Source: Paracoccaceae bacterium (GTDB lineage: Bacteria > Pseudomonadota > Alphaproteobacteria > Rhodobacterales > Rhodobacteraceae). From it: a stretch of DNA of 8,645 nucleotides. The notes under the pieces were generated by a model, which saw only the letters and a list, made by a program, of their open reading frames with translations, was not told the origin of the DNA and searched no databases. The stretch lies in the NCBI GenBank assembly GCA_020832725.1, contig JAFIEC010000042.1, positions 1 to 8,645 on the forward strand. Reading direction: 5' to 3'. Of the stretch, positions 6,204-8,645 are shown piece by piece (positions within the stretch are counted from its first letter, which is position 1; every line of letters begins with the position of its first letter). Both the position numbers and the translations under genes were made by a program.

Positions 6204-7155
6204 AGTTGTTGCGAACCGTGGACTGGATCCACGGAATATGCGGCACCACGCGGGCATAGACACCATAGGCCCCGGGCCGCGCGCAGCCGATGCCCCAGCT
6301 TACCACGCCGATCTGTGTCCAGCCCGTCGGCCCGCCCGGCACGACAAGCGGGCCGCCGCTATCGCCCTGACAGGCATCGCGGGTGCCGACCTCGTAGCCC
6401 GCGCAGACCATGCTGTCATCCACGCCATAGGCGCGGGGGGGCCAGCCCTCCTCGGGGCCGATAATGGCATAGGAGCGCTCGCAGGTGCGCAGATCGACGA
6501 TCGGCACATCGACCTGCTGCATCGCGCTGGCGCCCCGGGCGGCGGGTGCCGTGCGAAAGGCCGGGCCAAGCCCGCGCTGGGCAGTGGCGCCCCATCCCGT
6601 CACCACCGCACAGGAGCCGACCGGCCCGAAGGTCCGCTCCAGCGCAGCGCCCTGAAGCTGCACGATCGCCTCGCGCGGGAGGTCGGTGAAGGGCCGGGAA
6701 AGCCGGATCAGGGCGATGTCGTTGGACAGCTCGTTCGCCCCCTGCCCGTAGAGCGGGCTCATGAAATAGCGGTCCGCCGGAACGCTCTGCCCCCCCTGGC
6801 CAACCCGCGTGCCGCCGATGAACAGGCCGACATTGGCAAAGGCGCCGGGCTCCGCCTCGAAATGCTCCACGCAATGAGAGGCCGTCAGCACCCATTGCGG
6901 ATGGATGAGCGAGCCACCGCAGAAATGCCGCCCCTCATAGGTAATGGAAACCTGCCAGGGCCAGGCGCCCGGCGGGGCATCCACCCCGCCGACGATGCGC
7001 GTCGCGGCCGAGCGGGTGCCGTCGGCATTGGGCAGGGTGCAGGTGAATTGCGCCCGCGCCTGGGACAGGGCTGCCTCGGCTGACAGGGACAGGCCCGCCA
7101 GCATCAGGGCAAGGGCTGCGAGGGGGCGGCGGACGAGGGTGCGAGAGGGTGTCAT
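6202..7155 (-). CDS. Secreted trypsin-like serine protease zymogen (peptidase family S1A)
   Basis: A 317-residue protein that cleaves after Arg/Lys outside the cytoplasm. A signal peptide (about 1-35, ARA before Q) is followed by a short propeptide and the activation site Arg53-IVGG (54-57); cleavage there frees the new N-terminus that activates S1 enzymes. The triad is complete: His94 in TASHC, Asp146 in NDIAL, Ser266 in GDSGGP. Asp260, six residues before the Ser, is the trypsin Asp189 equivalent, and SWGIGCA (286-292) forms an open trypsin-like S1 wall. Six cysteines match three standard disulfides (79-95, 225-251, 262-291); Cys39 in the propeptide and Cys182 lack their standard partners and might pair with each other. 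The catalytic domain is of normal S1A length. The start is set by the ATGA overlap with the DUF4384 gene; a longer in-frame N-terminus lacks signal peptide character and would run through that gene. The ribosome binding site is poor, so coupled translation is likely. The serpin follows 11 bp later. Confidence 0.94.
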   Translation of the reverse strand: MTPSRTLVRRPLAALALMLAGLSLSAEAALSQARAQFTCTLPNADGTRSAATRIVGGVDAPPGAWPWQVSITYEGRHFCGGSLIHPQWVLTASHCVEHFEAEPGAFANVGLFIGGTRVGQGGQSVPADRYFMSPLYGQGANELSNDIALIRLSRPFTDLPREAIVQLQGAALERTFGPVGSCAVVTGWGATAQRGLGPAFRTAPAARGASAMQQVDVPIVDLRTCERSYAIIGPEEGWPPRAYGVDDSMVCAGYEVGTRDACQGDSGGPLVVPGGPTGWTQIGVVSWGIGCARPGAYGVYARVVPHIPWIQSTVRNN

Positions 7156-7745
7156 TCCACGATCCGGTATTCGATGGTGGAGCCGGCATGGGCGGCCTGC
7201 CCGGACGGCGCGGGAGAGCGGTCCCCGATGGCGGGGAAATCGTCGCTGCCAAGCTGCGCCCCCGCGCCCGGGGTCCAGTGGACATAGACGGTGGAAACCG
7301 CCCCCGCCCGCCCCGAAACCCGCAGGCGAAAGCGGTCGTCGGCACCGATGCAATGGCGCTCTCCGCCCGTGATCACCACGGCGGTGGCCTCCTCCCCGGC
7401 ATGGGAAAAGCTGTTGGGGTAGATCACCACGGGGCGGTTGTCGGCCGACCGGCTCCAGACGGTGATATAGCCATCCGAGGTGACCGCAAAGCAGATCTCG
7501 GCGTAATCGCCCAGCTTCAGCTCGGGCAGCCCGCGGGTGGTGGGGGAGCGGGTGGTCGCCACGATCTCCTGGCGCAGGGCGCGGCTGCCGTCGAGGGTGC
7601 GCAGCGAAAGCTCGATTTCCACCCCGTCCATCGCCTGCTGCTTGGGCACCGCCACAGGCGACAGCCGCTCGGAGCCGAAGGCCGGGGCCGCACCCGACCC
7701 CAGCGCCGCCACGGCAGCAAGCGCGCAGACGCGCGCCACAATCAT
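7152..7745 (-). CDS. Exported stand-alone DUF4384 domain protein
   Basis: A 197-residue protein with a signal peptide (about 1-24) and a beta-rich domain that I assign to DUF4384 (about 76-157). The landmarks are LKLGDYAEICFAVTSDGYIT (76-95), then a short turn and RPVVIYPNSF (104-113), matching the pattern of the DUF4384 domain at the end of the first caspase (hydrophobic strand, S/H-DGY, hydrophobic strand, FPN/YPN). The biochemical role of DUF4384 is unknown; the family is often found fused to caspase-like or other signalling and protease domains, and it probably acts in protein-protein interaction. Two cysteines (85 and 132) could form a disulfide in the periplasm. The start overlaps the stop of the OmpA-family gene by ATGA and has a good GGGAGG at 7754-7759, 8 bases upstream. 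It may be a free copy of the module fused to both caspases, competing for or bridging the same partner; this is inference. Confidence 0.8.
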   Translation of the reverse strand: MIVARVCALAAVAALGSGAAPAFGSERLSPVAVPKQQAMDGVEIELSLRTLDGSRALRQEIVATTRSPTTRGLPELKLGDYAEICFAVTSDGYITVWSRSADNRPVVIYPNSFSHAGEEATAVVITGGERHCIGADDRFRLRVSGRAGAVSTVYVHWTPGAGAQLGSDDFPAIGDRSPAPSGQAAHAGSTIEYRIVE

Positions 7746-8326
7746 TGCGCCAGCCTCCCGATCTCCACCCGGCGGTGGCGGGGGTCGTTCACGGCAAGGC
7801 CCGGCAGCAGGCGGTTCCAGCTGTAGCCCACCACAAGGAGACGCTCGGGGGTGACGCCCTGCGAGATGAGGTAGGTGGCGACCGCCTGGGCACGCCGTTC
7901 GGACAGGCCCTTGTTGTAGGCCCAGCTTCCGGTGGCGTCGGTGTGTCCCTCCAGCAGGAAGCGCGACCCCGCCAGCGCCGGGTCGCGCATGGCGGCGGCC
8001 ACCACATCGAGGATACCGCGGGCCTGGGCGTTGAGTGCGGTGCTGTCAAAGCCGAACTGCACCGGCATCAGCAACGTCGCCTCCTGCGGGGTGCCGGGGA
8101 CGGCGGCCACCGCTGCGGCGGCCTGGGCGGGCTGGGCGGTCTGGGTGACGGGGGCCTGGGCCACCGTACCGGCCTGAAGCTGCTGCACGATCAGGGCGCG
8201 CGGCGTGGTGGCGTCCAGCTCGATCGAGCTGCGCGCCGTCTGGGCCTGGGCCATCGCGCCCGAGAGCACGAGCGCGAGCGCCAAGAGGGCAGGCAGGCCG
8301 GGGGCGGATCGGGGTTTGCGGAACAT
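7742..8326 (-). CDS. OmpA-family peptidoglycan-binding protein, short form
   Basis: A 194-residue exported protein and first complete gene of the operon. A signal peptide (about 1-28, AMAQAQ) and a low-complexity Ala/Gln/Thr/Val linker (about 50-82) lead to an OmpA C-terminal domain (about 87-192): PVQFGFDSTALNAQARGIL at 88-106, LEGHTDATGSWAYNKGLSER at 125-144. Asp130 and Arg145 are 15 residues apart, the spacing of the two residues that bind peptidoglycan diaminopimelate in this family; the ending DPRHRRVEI is typical. There is no beta-barrel domain. The start at 8326 is chosen over the longer in-frame ATG at 8416 because it begins the signal peptide and has AAAGGA (8333-8338) 6 bases upstream. 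Likely role: anchoring or spacing of the protease module at the cell wall (inference from context). Confidence 0.9.
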   Translation of the reverse strand: MFRKPRSAPGLPALLALALVLSGAMAQAQTARSSIELDATTPRALIVQQLQAGTVAQAPVTQTAQPAQAAAAVAAVPGTPQEATLLMPVQFGFDSTALNAQARGILDVVAAAMRDPALAGSRFLLEGHTDATGSWAYNKGLSERRAQAVATYLISQGVTPERLLVVGYSWNRLLPGLAVNDPRHRRVEIGRLAQ

Positions 8327-8332
8327 GTCCGG

Positions 8333-8338
8333 TCCTTT
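8333..8338 (-). promoter_or_regulatory. Ribosome binding site of the first OmpA-family gene
   Basis: AAAGGA on the minus strand lies 6 bases before the ATG at 8326. It decides the start in favour of the signal peptide-bearing product instead of a 30-residue longer frame. No sigma70-like promoter can be recognised in the short space between this site and the hairpin further upstream. Confidence 0.75.
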
Positions 8339-8361
8339 CGGTTGCGCGGGTCGGTTTCGCG

Positions 8362-8392
8362 AGGCCCCGCTGCCCCTCCGGGGGCGGGGCCT
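8362..8392 (-). terminator. GC-rich inverted repeat between the upstream fragment and the operon; possible terminator or mRNA hairpin
   Basis: A perfect 9-base inverted repeat, AGGCCCCGC at 8362-8370 and GCGGGGCCT at 8384-8392, with a further CCCC/GGGG pairing inside (8373-8376 with 8380-8383) and a three-base loop. It starts 8 bases beyond the stop codon of the upstream gene. No run of U follows on the minus strand, so a standard intrinsic terminator is not shown; it could end the upstream transcript, weaken read-through, or protect mRNA ends. If it terminates, the operon promoter must lie in the 35 bases before the first gene or within the hairpin region, and I cannot see one. Confidence 0.4.
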
Positions 8393-8399
8393 GCGCGGA

Positions 8400-8579
8400 T
8401 CAGGGGGTGACGACAAAGCGCAGGCTGGCGCGCGCGGTCCCCGGGGGCTGGGCCACCTGCTGCCACTGGGCGGTGGTCAGCACCGGATGGATCGCCCGCA
8501 GGGGCCAGGACGACAGATCGCCCAGGATCGCGCGATCCTCCTCGGTGCAGACGGCGACCATGGTCTGCGCGCCCGCCGG
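8400..8579 (-). CDS. 3' fragment of an unrecognised protein gene
   Basis: Fifty-nine codons ending in TGA (residues including MVAVCTEEDRAILGD and SLRFVVTP). The reading frame continues into a poly-G/poly-C stretch at the contig edge, which cannot be trusted, so the true N-terminus is missing. The apparent GTG start inside the homopolymer is not credible. No domain is recognisable in what remains. It is on the same strand as the operon, separated from it by 73 bases containing the inverted repeat, and may or may not belong to the same transcript. Confidence 0.5.
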   Translation of the reverse strand, partial: PAGAQTMVAVCTEEDRAILGDLSSWPLRAIHPVLTTAQWQQVAQPPGTARASLRFVVTP

Positions 8580-8581
8580 GG

Positions 8582-8645
8582 CCCCCCCCCCCCCCCCCAC
8601 CCCGCGGGGGGGCCCCGGGCGCGGGGCCGGCGGGGCGGGCCCCCC
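8582..8645. other. Low-complexity G/C-only contig edge, probable sequencing or assembly artefact
   Basis: Seventeen consecutive C, then nearly pure C and G runs to the end of the window, with a single A at 8599. This composition is unlike any coding part of the window, and it coincides exactly with the end of the sequence. I see no gene, repeat unit or structured element here that could be trusted. Confidence 0.75.

Noticed and set aside
4068..6259. Further long plus-strand frames over the pseudocaspase and serpin genes
   Set aside because: Frames without stops are expected by chance at this GC content; the minus-strand products have clear families here.
7156..7353. Longer N-terminus for the trypsin-like protease
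   Set aside because: The extra 66 codons lie within the DUF4384 gene, lack signal peptide character, and the ATGA-positioned Met begins a normal signal peptide.
9..8326. Intracellular abortive-infection or CRISPR-linked caspase defence system
   Set aside because: All products appear exported, and no sensor, nuclease, gasdermin or nucleotide-signalling gene is present.
8327..8416. Longer N-terminus for the short OmpA-family protein
   Set aside because: The 30 extra codons would translate the hairpin and overlap the upstream stop, and the Met at 8326 has a good ribosome binding site and starts the signal peptide.
1..8645. CRISPR arrays, tRNA or rRNA genes, insertion sequences, attachment sites
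   Set aside because: No direct repeat arrays, cloverleaf-like segments, transposase frames or terminal inverted repeats were seen; coding sequence fills nearly the whole window.

Overview
This is a very GC-rich window in which every supportable gene lies on the minus strand. The GC content, alanine-rich signal peptides, OmpA-type envelope proteins and tight ATGA gene overlaps fit a high-GC proteobacterium. An alphaproteobacterium of the Rhodobacteraceae/Paracoccaceae type is my best guess, but no ribosomal RNA or taxonomic marker is present.

Layout in the direction of transcription (right to left): a 3' fragment of an unrecognised gene (8400 to about 8580) next to a low-complexity, probably artefactual contig edge; a GC-rich hairpin (8362-8392); then eight complete genes with almost no space between them. 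They are an OmpA-family protein (7742-8326), a stand-alone DUF4384 protein (7152-7745), a trypsin-like serine protease zymogen (6202-7155), a serpin (4910-6190), a catalytically dead caspase-like protein (4071-4913), a second OmpA-family protein with a helical/TPR-like N-terminus (3136-4074), and two caspase-like cysteine peptidases that each end in a DUF4384-like domain (1505-3139 and 9-1496). Five of the seven junctions are 4-bp ATGA overlaps and the other two are gaps of 11 and 8 bp, so this reads as one operon.

All eight complete products start with a signal peptide-like segment, so the products should work in the periplasm or outside the cell. The operon joins two unrelated protease classes (trypsin and metacaspase-like), a protease inhibitor with an inhibitory-type reactive loop, a pseudoprotease, two peptidoglycan-binding OmpA domains and three DUF4384-like domains. 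The chemistry matches: the trypsin has the Asp that selects Arg/Lys substrates, both caspase-like enzymes have the acidic DxCH motif that gives metacaspases Arg/Lys preference, the trypsin zymogen is activated after an Arg, and the serpin loop offers an Arg-Ser bond. I infer an envelope-located, Arg-specific proteolytic cascade with its own inhibitor and a pseudo-enzyme regulator.

The most unusual gene is the dead caspase at 4071-4913. Its p20-like half has lost both catalytic residues (His to Gln, Cys to Ile in ungapped local alignment with the neighbouring active enzyme), and a p10-like half appears to lie before the p20-like half, a permuted order known from type III metacaspases of algae. 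I know of no description of this gene set as a system, but that could not be searched here.
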